NCBI GenBank assembly: GCA_019351955.1
Contig: JABBOE010000007.1
Location: forward strand, 1 to 43,172
Reading direction: 5' to 3'
Source: Pseudomonadota bacterium
GTDB lineage: Bacteria > Pseudomonadota > Gammaproteobacteria > Burkholderiales > Burkholderiaceae_C
DNA: 43,172 bases
Shown here in pieces: positions 17,059-25,202 of this stretch. The notes beneath the pieces are model-generated. The model searched no databases and had not been told where the DNA came from. It saw only the letters and a list, made by a program, of their open reading frames with translations. A program made the translations under genes and the position numbers. The stretch's first letter is position 1, and every line of letters begins with the position of its first letter.

Positions 17059-18171
17059 TTACTTTGAGAAAAGCCGCCGAGCCGATGTATTGGTGGCTGC
17101 CTCTCGCGTTGACGCACCATGCTCAACTGAATCAGCCTGGTCCGACCCCGCCGCCGGCGACACTATAACGTCAGTGCGCGCATGTTTTGATTTTTCCCGG
17201 TTGCCTCTGGCTCTTGATGACAGGTCGTGCGCGTTACCCGCCTTTCGCAGCCGCCAGGTTCGGCGATCGAAGCCCAGTCTTTGGATAAATTGATCGAAAG
17301 CTGGATGCCACGCTCCCGGGTTGCGGTTGAAGATGAAGTGCCCATTGTTTTTATCGGCGGGTAACGTCACAAACTCGCCGCGGCCACCCGAGTCGGTGAA
17401 ATCACGAAACCATATTTTCGGATAGATGGGGCCCCATAATCGATCATTGGCGCTGTACATCCACAGCGTGGGCAAGCGATTGGAACGCCCATAGGCGGCG
17501 AGCGTCTCGCTCATCTGATCCGGACGGCAGGGATGGTCCACATGACGAACCGAATCCCCACCGTCGCCTCCCGAAATATTGATTGCGGCAACGACCCCTG
17601 GAATGCCTGCGGAGGCAATCGCGATCGCTGCAACACCACCGAATGAATCCCCGACCACCAACCCTCGACCCCGATCGACATCGGGCAAACGACTCGCGAA
17701 ATCCAGGACTTGGCGGGTTTCCTCAACGATGGCTGCCATGCCTTGGCTGAAGTTCTTATCAAAACAGGTCCCTGTGTATTCGAGATCGGGGCCGCCTGTC
17801 ACCCCATACCCTACCCTCGTCGGAATCAAAACGACGAAGCCCAGCCCCGCAAAGTAGCTTGCATTGCCGGGGAAAGTGACTTGGCCTAATCGAATGCGCG
17901 CGTCCACGCTAGCGGGCCGCCCATGCAAAAGAACCAGGAAAGGCCTGCGGCGGCCTCCTTCGCGATCTCGTACAACAGTCAAGACGAGATCCTGCTTCAC
18001 AATTTGACCGAACCCATTTCGCAGGCTCACCGGCACCCTGAACGAGCTTTGCCTTATCGGCGAGCTTGGGAACGCAAAACCCGTAGCCGGAAGAATCCAA
18101 AGAAGAAACACTTGGACAGTTCGCATGACGAGGTGCTTCGCGCTCCCTCGCCATCGCTCCGGCTTGACCAT
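17059..18171 (-). CDS. Exported alpha/beta hydrolase (esterase/dienelactone hydrolase-like)
   Basis: About 370 residues from the ATG at 18169-18171 (GAGGG about 12 bases upstream); a second candidate, 18124-18126, starts directly at the hydrophobic signal segment VQVFLLWILPATGFAF. Alpha/beta-hydrolase features are the oxyanion strand FLVLLHGRPAS, the nucleophile elbow VGDSFGG and a late Asp in MYSANDRLWG with a His in NNGHFIF. The C-terminal 60 residues are charged and low in conservation. Export and position inside the glucan locus suggest an esterase acting on a substituted polysaccharide, for instance removing acyl groups, but no substrate can be named. It runs opposite to the downstream lipoprotein gene and shares the intergenic operator at 18347-18360. 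Confidence 0.7.
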   Translation of the reverse strand: MVKPERWRGSAKHLVMRTVQVFLLWILPATGFAFPSSPIRQSSFRVPVSLRNGFGQIVKQDLVLTVVRDREGGRRRPFLVLLHGRPASVDARIRLGQVTFPGNASYFAGLGFVVLIPTRVGYGVTGGPDLEYTGTCFDKNFSQGMAAIVEETRQVLDFASRLPDVDRGRGLVVGDSFGGVAAIAIASAGIPGVVAAINISGGDGGDSVRHVDHPCRPDQMSETLAAYGRSNRLPTLWMYSANDRLWGPIYPKIWFRDFTDSGGRGEFVTLPADKNNGHFIFNRNPGAWHPAFDQFIQRLGFDRRTWRLRKAGNAHDLSSRARGNREKSKHARTDVIVSPAAGSDQADSVEHGASTREAATNTSARRLFSK

Positions 18172-18346
18172 TCGGGGCGATCCCTCTCTATGTCTGGTCG
18201 TGTTGGACCCGATTGCATGGCTGAACGGGCCCCGGTTGTTCGGCATGCCAAAGCTCCTGCGTTGATCCACATGCAACAAGCCTAAGCCGCACGTGCGGGT
18301 AAATCCGGATTGGCGGCCACCGCTTTGAAAACTAAAAAGATCGGTA

Positions 18347-18360
18347 TGAAAGCGGTTTCA
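18347..18360. promoter_or_regulatory. LacI-type operator with one mismatch
   Basis: TGAAAGCGGTTTCA differs at one base from the perfect palindrome found elsewhere in the locus. It lies between the divergent hydrolase gene and the lipoprotein gene, 88 bases before the latter's start, so it could act on both. Confidence 0.65.
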
Positions 18361-18448
18361 GCATGAGACTTCGGCAACTATCGTACTCGTGCTTGTCCGG
18401 CAGCCCTCGGATCGGGCTTTACAAAATCTGAACATCCAAGGAGAAAGA

Positions 18449-19330
18449 ATGAAAGTCACATCGACGCTCGCTCGCGGGGCGCTCACAGTGTCTGTCCTCA
18501 CCGCTGCGACCGCCATCCTGGCGGCCTGCGGCGGCGGCAGCACTGTACCGCTCGCGTCCATCACCGGCACAACCAGCAGCACGACAGGTACGACAGGTAC
18601 GACAACCGGCACAACGTCGACCAGCGGTGGCGGCGGAACCACAGTCGCCCAATCGCCTTACCTTCTCTTTGCAAATGACTACATCACTTACGCCAGCCAA
18701 GCTCCGGACAGTGCATTCCTGCATTCGATCCAAGGCGGTGACGTGATCACCGGATTCGGTGGTAATTACACCTACGGGAATTACTCGTCTCCACAGACAG
18801 ATATGAACCGTACCGGTTTCTACAACTTGCAAGCCCAGGCCAAGGCAACCGCTCCTACGACGGCTGGTGACTATGAATATGTCGCCGTATTGGCGCCCGG
18901 TAATTCGATCTTCGATATTAGCCAATCCAATAGCTTGCTAATCACGATGGGCAATACGGTTGCCCCTTCATCTACCGGTTCGACAATTGGCGGCCACGTT
19001 AACGTGCTGACAGTCGATATCAACAACGCTGTAGGAACCAAGGCAGCGACCGGTGACTGCTCGTACGACCAGACGCTCAGTGCAGTAGGGCCCGGCCAAT
19101 TATCTGCGACTGGTGTGCGCAATTACGCTATTCCTTTGTCATCGTTTACATGCACGGTGGGAAGCATGACGACTCTGCAATCGACAGGTATTACCGCCGT
19201 TGTCGTCAAAATTGTCGGCAATAAAAACCCGAATGTCCTCCCGAACGAATTTGACACCGTTGCGGTGGGAACGATCGGATTCAGCAATTGGTCGGCGTCG
19301 GCAAGTGATCAGGCTGCTCTTGCCCAGTGA
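18449..19330 (+). CDS. Lipoprotein with putative glycan-binding domain
   Basis: 293 residues. AAGGAG precedes ATG 18449 by six bases. A signal peptide ends in the lipobox LAAC (Cys27), then GGG and a Gly/Thr/Ser linker to about residue 66, then a globular domain of about 220 residues. The family is not recognised. The domain shares ordered motifs with the C-terminal part of the next lipoprotein (19787-21670): G[D/E]Y followed by VLAPG (147-151) and [N/V]Y.IPLSSFT (228-234). The alternating beta pattern and absence of evident catalytic motifs suggest a jelly-roll carbohydrate-binding protein, by inference. A short in-frame 9-base tandem (ACGACAGGT) lies in the linker at about 18582-18605, so linker length could vary. 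An operator copy precedes the gene. Confidence 0.75.
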   Translation: MKVTSTLARGALTVSVLTAATAILAACGGGSTVPLASITGTTSSTTGTTGTTTGTTSTSGGGGTTVAQSPYLLFANDYITYASQAPDSAFLHSIQGGDVITGFGGNYTYGNYSSPQTDMNRTGFYNLQAQAKATAPTTAGDYEYVAVLAPGNSIFDISQSNSLLITMGNTVAPSSTGSTIGGHVNVLTVDINNAVGTKAATGDCSYDQTLSAVGPGQLSATGVRNYAIPLSSFTCTVGSMTTLQSTGITAVVVKIVGNKNPNVLPNEFDTVAVGTIGFSNWSASASDQAALAQ

Positions 19331-19527
19331 GGCGATTGAAACATACAAATTTGGTGCGGGCGACAGTCATGTACGACCGCAACCAATAAGGACCCCGAGC
19401 AGTCCATCTTCAAGTTCGCGACGGCCTCACCGTGCGATTCAACATGAGGAGAAAATAGCCATTCAACATTCTCAAACTCAGTCCATGCACATCCTAGGTT
19501 AATCGTTCATATTTTTTTTATCCTTAC

Positions 19528-19541
19528 TGAAAGCGCTTTCA
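19528..19541. promoter_or_regulatory. LacI-type operator overlapping a probable promoter
   Basis: Perfect palindrome TGAAAGCGCTTTCA. TACAAT at 19548-19553 fits a -10 element, with a weak -35-like TTACTG at 19524-19529, so the operator would lie within the promoter, as expected for repression. It faces the gene starting at 19787. Confidence 0.78.
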
Positions 19542-19706
19542 TTTTACTACAATAAGCCACCTGGAGATTCTTAGTCGTGATAGACGTTGAGAATATCAAT
19601 TAAATACGCGTCACTCTTTAATGTAGCAATTTTGTGATTTTCTGACCCCATCCTATATACCGATATCAAAATCGGACGCAACTGAAAATAGTATTTTTTG
19701 AAGCGC

Positions 19707-19724
19707 GGCTATGCCGCCATAGCC
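19707..19724 (+). promoter_or_regulatory. Leader hairpin upstream of the repeat lipoprotein gene
   Basis: GGCTATG and CATAGCC form a perfect 7-bp stem with loop CCGC, 62 bases before the ATG and inside the predicted leader. No T-run follows, so it is not a standard terminator; mRNA stability or translation control are possible. Confidence 0.35.
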
Positions 19725-19786
19725 ACGATCGATTTCATCGTGTTCAAGAACATTATTCCGCTTTTAATTACATAGGAAGAGACGAA

Positions 19787-21670
19787 ATGATTTCCATTCG
19801 AAGGTCTTTACCCAGGCTAGCCACTGGGCTTGCCGTCGCGGCGTTGCTCAGTGCCTGCGGCGGCGGCGGAGGGGGAGGGGGAGGCACGACGACGCCATCC
19901 ACGACCTCGTCGTCCTATCTGATTTCCGGCTCGGTCAAGGGGCTCGCCAGCGGGACCAAGGTCACGCTGCTCGACAATAACGGCAACCCCGACAGCGTCA
20001 GCGCGAACGGGTCGTTCGCCTTTAGCACCGACATTCCATCGAATGGGAGTTTTGCCGTCACCGTTGGCACTCAACCGACCGGAGAGACCTGCACGGTTTC
20101 AAACGGTACCGGCGCTGGCGTAACCGCAAATGTCACCAACGTGACCGTGACTTGCTCAACGAACACCTACACCCTTGGTGGTTCCGTATCCGGGCTTCCG
20201 AGTGCAGAACAGGTCGTTTTGCTGGATAACGGAGGTGACGCCGCAACCGTCTCGGCCAATGGCACATTCAACTTCAATACGCCCGTCGCCTACAACGGCA
20301 GTTACGCGGTAACAGTTGGAACACAGCCGACCGGCGCCACGTGCACGGTCGCACACGGAACAGGGGCGGGAGTGACCGCGAACGTCAACGGCGTCGCAGT
20401 TACCTGCGCGACAACTGCAACGAGCACCTATACGATTGGCGGCTCGGTCAGCGGGTTGACGGGGACGAACCAAGTCACTCTTGCCAATAACGGGGCAGAC
20501 CTGACGACGGTCACCAGCAATGGCAGCTTCGCCTTCGCCACGCCTATCGCATCCGGCACGGGGTACTCGATCACTGTGGGAACACAGCCCAACGGGGAGA
20601 CTTGCACAGTCACCAGCGGGACGGGATCGAATGTGACGGCTAACGTCACCAATGTTGCCGTTACCTGCGCGACGACGAGCACGGGGACCTATACGATTGG
20701 CGGGACAGTCACTGGCTTGACCGGCACCAATCAGGTCACGCTCGACAACAATGGTGCGGATCCGACGATCGTCAGTGCCAGCGGCAACGCAGCCTTCACG
20801 TTCGCGACACCCATTGCCTCTGGCACCGGTTACGCCGTCACTGTCGGAACCCAACCGACGGGGGAGACCTGCACCGTCACCAACGGCACGGGGTCCAATG
20901 TGACCGCCAACGTCACCAACGTCAGCATCACTTGCAGCAGCACCACGTCGACTCTGGTGTATTCCACTGGTTTTGCCGCGTCATCATTGACAGCCGAAGG
21001 CGGTACGTACGGCGGATACAGCGGTAGCAATCTTGATAGCTACTACTGCCCGCCCGGAACGCCAGCAGATTGTGGCACGGGTAGCACCACGATTTCTTCC
21101 ACCGTTACGGCCGCCAATAGCAGCTTCTACAGCTACTACCAGTCGACCACGCCCACTTCAGGGGAATACGTGGGTGCCTTTGTCCTGGCACCTGGGGTGA
21201 CCCAGCTTAGTGGAGCCGCGGATACGAACGGTGTTCAGGTCACCAACCAGACGCATGTCAACTTTACGTTCAATGAAAACCCCGAGTGGGCAAGCAGCCC
21301 CGACAACAACTTCATGGTGGAGTTGACTCTTGGGAAATTCTTCAGTGTCGGCGGAGGCTGCCATGTGCAATTGCAAGCGGTCGTTCAGCCTGCCTCGGCA
21401 GCCAGCGCACAGACGGCAACGGTCTACAGCATTCCGCTGAGTTCGTTCACCGTGGCACAAAACTGCGGCCAAGGAGCTCTGACGCCAACGAGTCCGATCC
21501 AGGCTCTGACGCTGTATCCGGTCTCGCAATTTGATGTTCAAGGCGATAGCGGTGCTGCTGCAATTACGCGAAGTGGCCTGACAACGGGAGCCAACACCTC
21601 CAACATTACTTCCGCGGGCGTGTATCCGACGACTGTCGCGCTCCAAGGAGGCATCACGTTTACACCTTGA
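19787..21670 (+). CDS. Surface lipoprotein: four Ig-like repeats plus putative glycan-binding domain
   Basis: 627 residues. The signal peptide ends in the lipobox LSAC (Cys24), followed by nine glycines and a Thr/Ser linker. Four tandem repeats of about 80 residues follow (about 44-123, 128-207, 215-294 and 301-383). Each opens with (Y/S)xxxGxVxGL, contains VTVGTQP(T/N)G, and has one Cys in TCTV and one in VTC, likely a disulfide. The remaining 240 residues form a domain sharing VLAPG (466-470) and YSIPLSSFT with the preceding lipoprotein. The repeat type occurs in other proteobacterial surface proteins; the C-terminal domain is not recognised. The architecture (lipid anchor, Ig-like stalk, terminal domain) resembles Bacteroidetes SusE/SGBP proteins, so glycan capture at the cell surface is inferred. 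No catalytic motif is seen. Confidence 0.8.
   Translation: MISIRRSLPRLATGLAVAALLSACGGGGGGGGGTTTPSTTSSSYLISGSVKGLASGTKVTLLDNNGNPDSVSANGSFAFSTDIPSNGSFAVTVGTQPTGETCTVSNGTGAGVTANVTNVTVTCSTNTYTLGGSVSGLPSAEQVVLLDNGGDAATVSANGTFNFNTPVAYNGSYAVTVGTQPTGATCTVAHGTGAGVTANVNGVAVTCATTATSTYTIGGSVSGLTGTNQVTLANNGADLTTVTSNGSFAFATPIASGTGYSITVGTQPNGETCTVTSGTGSNVTANVTNVAVTCATTSTGTYTIGGTVTGLTGTNQVTLDNNGADPTIVSASGNAAFTFATPIASGTGYAVTVGTQPTGETCTVTNGTGSNVTANVTNVSITCSSTTSTLVYSTGFAASSLTAEGGTYGGYSGSNLDSYYCPPGTPADCGTGSTTISSTVTAANSSFYSYYQSTTPTSGEYVGAFVLAPGVTQLSGAADTNGVQVTNQTHVNFTFNENPEWASSPDNNFMVELTLGKFFSVGGGCHVQLQAVVQPASAASAQTATVYSIPLSSFTVAQNCGQGALTPTSPIQALTLYPVSQFDVQGDSGAAAITRSGLTTGANTSNITSAGVYPTTVALQGGITFTP
19916..20935 (+). 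repeat. Four tandem coding repeats of about 240-260 bp
   Basis: In-frame repeats encoding the Ig-like modules: 19916-20155, 20168-20407, 20429-20668 and 20687-20935. Copies three and four are most alike at protein level (TGTNQVTL, FATPIASGTGY, GSNVTANVTNV), suggesting the most recent duplication. Copy number could vary between strains. Confidence 0.85.
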
Positions 21671-21680
21671 TTTGCCTTGC

Positions 21681-21713
21681 CTTCGTTCCGCATCCTGAAT
21701 GATCGGAGCGAAG
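21681..21713 (+). terminator. Hairpin after the repeat lipoprotein gene
   Basis: CTTCGTTCCG (21681-21690) pairs with CGGAGCGAAG (21704-21713), a 10-bp stem with one G-T wobble and a 13-base loop, 11 bases after the stop codon. There is no T-run, so termination efficiency is uncertain. Confidence 0.45.
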
Positions 21714-22704
21714 CCAGGTTCATCCGAAGAGAATTGGCAGTACGGGGCTCACTGATGCGTCGAAGGCGTACCAGTGGGCCTCTTGTCTTTTGGGGCGGGA
21801 CCGTGTTGAGCTGAGGAAGAAAGAGCGACATGCGGGTCTAAATCACGCATCCCGGAATCGGCCATTGCTTCCTGTCACGGCTGACGATGCGCGCATCAGG
21901 CCGTGCGCGCGATATCCATACCCCCAAGCCAAGGATGTAAGAGGCTGTAAGGGGTTGGACGAGAAAGCGCGGGCCAGCAGCAGCGGCGTCATCATCGATG
22001 AAAACCCCAACTACGCAATGCGAATAGGCGACCCTTACATGCTCACTTTTTTTGGCGAGCACGAGGCGATCATGTCCAGGTTGCGTTGAAATCGTACAGA
22101 TGGCTGCGCCACCCCGACCCGGGAACCACCGGTGACGCGTCGCGGCTCGCTTACTTGGGTGTTCGTCGCCATCCTGGTCGTCGCCGCGAAGTGGCCAATG
22201 CCTCTGCCATGCGATCCTTTGGCCATCAAGGACTGCCGGGGCCGGGCCGGAGTTACAACAGCACTTGGGGAATACCCTCTCTAAGGCATTGAATCCTTGC
22301 GATACATTCAAAATGAAAGCGCTTTCATTTTGTGCTGCGTCGGCGCCCTTCCCTGCGAAAACTACCCGCGCAGCTAGCTGCAATCCATTCTGGCCCTCGG
22401 TACGCGTTGATGCGCACAGTTTGCAAGCCTCTGCACTACGCCTTACGTTCGCAAGCCGCTCTGTGCGCTCGCGCGCGGCGCAGCGCCGAAGCCAACCATC
22501 ATGAAGAACCGGGCATGAAGGCCATAAACCCGACCCACAATCGCTGCACACGGTACCTGGCAGAGTTAAACCTCGGTACCGTCCCTGCCCAGATTGCAAT
22601 CAGCATGCTACCGCCCCAAGGCAGTGCTGCCAGCACGTCAAGCTGCCTGGCACCACGGTGGTCCGTCCATTGCGCATCCAGTCGCCTTAGCCTTGGAGCT
22701 TCCT
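21714..22704. other. Long gap before the symporter fusion gene
   Basis: About 990 bases. No frame resembles a known protein; open frames on both strands have unlikely composition, and one overlaps the operator at 22314-22327. It may hold decayed sequence as well as the leader of the fusion gene. Confidence 0.5.
22314..22327. promoter_or_regulatory. LacI-type operator upstream of the symporter fusion gene
   Basis: Perfect palindrome TGAAAGCGCTTTCA, extended by AAAA and TTTT to a 22-bp perfect palindrome (22310-22331). It lies 377 bases before the proposed TTG start, implying a long leader or an unseen small gene between. Confidence 0.8.
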
Positions 22705-25077
22705 TTGGCCTCTGAATCGTCCCGCTTATCAATCGCCGAAAAGATTGGATACGGTTCGGGGGACTTTGCGTCGAACTTGTTTTGGCAAATGTTTTCGATT
22801 TTCATTGCCAAGTACTACACGGACGTCTTTCTGCTCAGCGCTGCGACGATGGGAACCATGATGTTTGTGACGCGACTCGCAGACGCATTCATCGACCCGA
22901 TGATCGGCGCCCTTGCTGACCGCACGCACACCCGTTGGGGCCACTTCCGCCCTTACCTGCTATGGATGGCCGTTCCGATGGCGGCCACAGCCGTCCTGAC
23001 GTTCACCGTGCCCAGCTTTGGCGGCACAGCCAAGCTCGTCTACGCCTATGTGACCCTGAGCCTGATGATGGTCGCCTACTCGGCAATCAATATCCCCTAT
23101 TCCGGGCTGCTCGGCGTGCTGACACCGAGCTCCGCTGAGCGCACCAGCGTCTGCTCCTACCGCTTCGTGATGGCATTATTGCCCGTGTTCATCATTGTCA
23201 ATACGGCTCTGCCTTTAGCAACGCACTTTGGCGGCTCCGAGAATTCCCCGGCCGGTTGGCAGATGACGATGCTCATTTATTCGATCATCGCCATTGCCTT
23301 TTATTTCACGACATTCGCCATGACGCGGGAACGGGTCAAGCCTGAGAGGAGGAGCAAGGGATCCTTCCGCAGCGACATCAAGGATCTTGGGCACAATCGG
23401 CCGTGGATGATCCTTTGTATTGTTGGCGTTTCTGCGCTGGCCTACGCGAACATCCGTGGCACAGTCAGTATCTATTATTTTCAGGATGTCGTTCCAAACG
23501 GAAACGCCTATTTCGGCAGGGTCATGACAACGGGCGCCATCGCCTTCATCTTGGGCGTCATGGTGACCTCTCCTTTGTCCCGAGTGTTCGGCAAGCGGAA
23601 CTTCTATATGGTGTCGATGGCGCTATCCGCCGTCTTGACCTGTGGCTTCTATTTTGTCCCGCCGCAGAATATCGCCCTCGTGTGGGCTTCGCACGCCTTG
23701 ATCAGCTTTTGCGCAGCTCCGACTGCACCCCTTGTATGGGCGATGTATGCGGATACCGCCGACTATTCCGAGTGGAAGCACGGTCGACGGGCAACGGGCC
23801 TTGTGTTTTCCGCCGCCTCGTTCGCTCAGAAATTTGGCTGGGCCATTGGCGGCGCTGGAACCGGCTGGCTGCTGGCGTACTTCGGCTACCTGCCCAATGT
23901 TGCACAGAATCCGACAACCATCGTCGGTATCAAGCTGATGATGAGTTTCATCCCGGCGGTGGGTGCGGTCATTGCGGTCATTGCTCTGTGGTTTTATGAA
24001 CTTGATGAAGAGATGGTCACGCGCGTGAGCAAGGACCTCAGCGATCGGCGTGCACAAGACCGGCAGTCCACTTCTGAACCGGATCGTCCCGCCGCGCAGC
24101 ACCAAGCAGCGTTCCGCGAGAAGGCGCGACGTGTCCCGCAGCCTCACAGCGCCTTCGGATCTTCATCGGGTTCCCGGCCGGTTATGCAATCGCTGAATCC
24201 CGCGCTGGGGATGGATACGCCGTTGATATCGCCGCAAAAGCGTGCAGTGCTGCTTAAACAGTGTGACGAGATCCTCAGGACCGGCATTCACGGCTGGTGC
24301 TTCAGTCCCTACCTCCAGGGCCAAGGACCCGGCGCACCGGTCACCGAGCAGCAGATCCGCGCACGCCTCCAGCTCATCAGGCCGCACGCCGATTGGATAC
24401 GCACGTTCTCATGTACGAATGGAAATGAACACACGCCGCGCATCGCCCATGAACTCGGGCTGAAGACTCTGGCAGGCGCATGGCTTGGGTCCGATCATCG
24501 GGCCAACGTGTGCGAAATCGAAAACCTCATTCGAATCGCGCGCCTGGGTCATGTCGATCTTGCCGCCGTCGGTAACGAGGTACTGTTGCGCGATGATTTG
24601 CCGGAGCACGCGCTGCTGAGCTACATCCATGACGTCAAAGCGGCATTGCGCGACATTCCGGTGGGATATGTTGACGCCTATTACATGTTTGAAAAGTACC
24701 CACAAGTGACTGCTGCTTGTGACGTCGTTCTGGCGAACTGCTACCCGTTCTGGGAGGGCTGCTCGAATGCTCAGGCAGGCACTTGTCTACAAACCATGTT
24801 CAAGCGTGCAAAGGCCGCTGCCATGGGCAAGCCTGTGATCATCAGCGAGACGGGTTGGCCTGACAAAGGAAGTCCGTTTCAGCATGCCACGCCATCGGCC
24901 GACGGAGCGCTGTCCAATTTCGTCGAAACAGTCCGCTGGGCCAAGCAGGCGGAGGTCAAAATTTTTTATTTCGAAGCCTTCGATGAACCATGGAAAGCTG
25001 GCACCGAGGGTGACGTCGGAGGGCATTGGGGATTGTGGGATACAAATGGATTGCCCAAGTATTCCGGAACGCCCTGA
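22705..25077 (+). CDS. GPH-type sugar symporter fused to a GH17 glucanase domain
   Basis: One continuous frame of 790 residues. Residues about 10-433 form a 12-segment GPH (glycoside-pentoside-hexuronide) symporter, beginning KIGYGSGDFASNLFWQ, with RLADAFIDPMIGALADRTHTRWGHFRPY, the family signature. Residues about 434-510 are a polar, Gln/Ser/Arg-rich linker. Residues about 520-787 are a GH17 domain with Glu625 (AVGNEVLL) and Glu715 (IISETGWP), closely paralogous to the GH17 gene at 1316-2260. GPH symporters have cytoplasmic termini, so the hydrolase would sit on the inner face and cleave sugars as they enter. TTG 22705 is chosen because GGAG lies six bases upstream and conserved sequence follows; a TTG at 22594 lacks support. 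In-frame Met codons at 24184 and 24211 could give a separate GH17, but neither has a clear ribosome site. Confidence 0.88.
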   Translation: MASESSRLSIAEKIGYGSGDFASNLFWQMFSIFIAKYYTDVFLLSAATMGTMMFVTRLADAFIDPMIGALADRTHTRWGHFRPYLLWMAVPMAATAVLTFTVPSFGGTAKLVYAYVTLSLMMVAYSAINIPYSGLLGVLTPSSAERTSVCSYRFVMALLPVFIIVNTALPLATHFGGSENSPAGWQMTMLIYSIIAIAFYFTTFAMTRERVKPERRSKGSFRSDIKDLGHNRPWMILCIVGVSALAYANIRGTVSIYYFQDVVPNGNAYFGRVMTTGAIAFILGVMVTSPLSRVFGKRNFYMVSMALSAVLTCGFYFVPPQNIALVWASHALISFCAAPTAPLVWAMYADTADYSEWKHGRRATGLVFSAASFAQKFGWAIGGAGTGWLLAYFGYLPNVAQNPTTIVGIKLMMSFIPAVGAVIAVIALWFYELDEEMVTRVSKDLSDRRAQDRQSTSEPDRPAAQHQAAFREKARRVPQPHSAFGSSSGSRPVMQSLNPALGMDTPLISPQKRAVLLKQCDEILRTGIHGWCFSPYLQGQGPGAPVTEQQIRARLQLIRPHADWIRTFSCTNGNEHTPRIAHELGLKTLAGAWLGSDHRANVCEIENLIRIARLGHVDLAAVGNEVLLRDDLPEHALLSYIHDVKAALRDIPVGYVDAYYMFEKYPQVTAACDVVLANCYPFWEGCSNAQAGTCLQTMFKRAKAAAMGKPVIISETGWPDKGSPFQHATPSADGALSNFVETVRWAKQAEVKIFYFEAFDEPWKAGTEGDVGGHWGLWDTNGLPKYSGTP

Positions 25078-25202
25078 CACACAGGCAACAGCCTTAGCTG
25101 CCTTCCACTCTGCGCCACCGTCTGCCGTTGCCAACCGACCACTCTTCACGGCCGTGTGCGGCGCGCAACGGCACATCCTGACCACAATTACGCGGGACAT
25201 CC

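Larger units (their letters stand above)
19331..19786. other. Regulatory gap before the repeat lipoprotein gene
   Basis: 456 bases without a credible gene and visibly AT-rich between about 19500 and 19700. It contains an operator (19528-19541), a possible -10 TACAAT (19548-19553) and a hairpin (19707-19724), implying a 5' leader of more than 200 bases. Confidence 0.6.

Noticed and set aside
19916-20935. CRISPR-like array
   Set aside because: The repeats are long, in frame and encode similar protein modules; there are no short repeats with unique spacers.
21838-22599. A 253-codon minus-strand frame in the gap before the symporter fusion
   Set aside because: It runs through the operator at 22314-22327, has unlikely composition and no recognisable domain.
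22594-22704. An earlier TTG start for the symporter fusion
   Set aside because: The 37 extra residues show no family similarity and lack a ribosome site, while TTG 22705 has GGAG six bases upstream.
24001-24228. A gene boundary between symporter and GH17
   Set aside because: No stop codon in frame, no ribosome binding site before the internal Met codons; the frame is continuous.
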